A stretch of DNA of 11,974 bases from Candidatus Micrarchaeota archaeon UBA95. GTDB lineage: Archaea > Micrarchaeota > Micrarchaeia > Norongarragalinales > Norongarragalinaceae. This document shows positions 11,805 to 11,974 of this stretch, piece by piece. Positions within the stretch are counted from its first letter, which is position 1, and each line of letters begins with the position of its first letter. The notes under the pieces were generated by a model. That model did no database searches. It worked only from the letters and a program-made list of their open reading frames with translations, and had not been told where the DNA came from. The position numbers and the translations under genes are program-made. The stretch covers positions 1 to 11,974 of the forward strand of contig DALH01000033.1 in NCBI GenBank assembly GCA_002499405.1, read 5' to 3'.

Positions 11805-11970
11805 GGGCTCGTAGATCAACGGTAGATCGCTTGCATGGCATGCAAGAGGTTGCGGGTTCGAATGCCCACCTTTTTTCTTTTGGGAAAAGAAAAAAGTTAG
11901 GCGCACCAAAAAAGAAAAACGAAGGTTTTGATTTGGATGCGCCTTCGGGCAGGGAATCCCGTCGAGTCCA
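11805..11970 (+). tRNA. tRNA-Ala (anticodon GGC) with an intron in the T-loop
   Basis: The 5' part forms a normal acceptor strand GGGCTCG, D-arm GATC/GATC, anticodon arm CTTGC-ATGGCAT-GCAAG (anticodon GGC, 11837-11839) and variable loop AGGTT. The T-arm begins as GCGGG-TTCGAA but then breaks off. It resumes 94 bases later as T-CCCGT, followed by the acceptor strand CGAGTCC and discriminator A. Joined, the T-arm is GCGGG-TTCGAAT-CCCGT, the acceptor stem has seven pairs, and the mature tRNA has 72 nt. The third acceptor pair is G3-U70, the hallmark of alanine tRNAs, which independently supports this joining. CCA is not encoded (CTA follows). Confidence 0.93.
11863..11956 (+). other. non-canonical tRNA-Ala intron (about 59/60, T-loop)
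   Basis: The junction is a relaxed bulge-helix-bulge. T-stem GCGGG/CCCGT is followed by a short helix UUC/GGG, with bulges GAA (5') and AAU (3'), and then a perfect intron helix TGCCC/GGGCA (11863-11867 with 11947-11951). Because GAA and GAA flank both junctions, the exact cut can shift by one or two bases with the same product. Inside are two hairpins: a perfect 12-bp stem CTTTTTTCTTTT (11870-11881) with AAAAGAAAAAAG (11885-11896) and a GGG loop, and GGCGCACCAAA (11900-11910) with TTTGG-A-TGCGCC (11932-11943). Confidence 0.85.
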
Positions 11971-11974
11971 CTAA

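Noticed and set aside
11805..11870. tRNA-Ala as a truncated pseudogene or attachment-site remnant
   Set aside because: The missing T-arm half and acceptor strand are present 94 bases downstream and pair perfectly, including G3-U70. An intron explains the break.

Overview
The window is archaeal. It carries both subunits of DNA topoisomerase VI, hypusine-type initiation factor aIF5A, a Pno1/Dim2-like KH protein, an archaeal Sm (LSm) protein, MinD, a TIGR00288-type NYN protein and two tRNA genes with bulge-helix-bulge introns. TATA boxes lie about 26 bases upstream of several starts, and some mRNAs look leaderless. One tRNA intron sits in the T-loop, a position known from some crenarchaea and from DPANN lineages such as ARMAN/Micrarchaeota. 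Together with compact, overlapping genes this hints at a small-genome DPANN-like archaeon, but the lineage is an inference and not proven.

Layout: from 121 to 7897 everything lies on the minus strand. Reading in the direction of transcription, the order is KH protein, top6B and top6A (a tight operon). Next comes a three-gene cassette under its own AT-rich promoter: a DUF2683-like antitoxin, a RelE-like toxin and an AlkD-like DNA glycosylase. A very large, heavily sequon-rich surface beta-helix protein follows, then tRNA-Asn(GUU) with a 50-nt intron at the standard 37/38 site. At 7978 a plus-strand pair (a small membrane protein and an unknown 113-aa protein) runs into the convergent aIF5A gene, their stop codons overlapping by 4 nt. 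From 8952 to the end all is plus strand: TatD nuclease, NYN protein, DUF2226-like protein, MinD, LSm, then tRNA-Ala(GGC) with a 94-nt intron in the T-loop.

How the genes fit together: the right half mostly handles RNA and translation (aIF5A, NYN nuclease, LSm, tRNA), with a membrane-associated MinD and a DUF2226 protein embedded in the run. The left half mostly handles DNA (Topo VI, AlkD), with a toxin-antitoxin pair translationally coupled to the repair gene. Many junctions are ATGA or GTGA overlaps, which point to translational coupling.

The most unusual signals are: (1) an insertion of about 75 residues in the ATPase domain of Top6B that reads like a phage tail-fibre type beta module, together with an Asn in place of the Lys of the WKxY loop and a long acidic tail; (2) the T-loop intron of tRNA-Ala, folded around a 12-bp A/T hairpin; (3) the antitoxin-toxin-AlkD cassette; (4) the NYN-DUF2226-MinD-LSm run.
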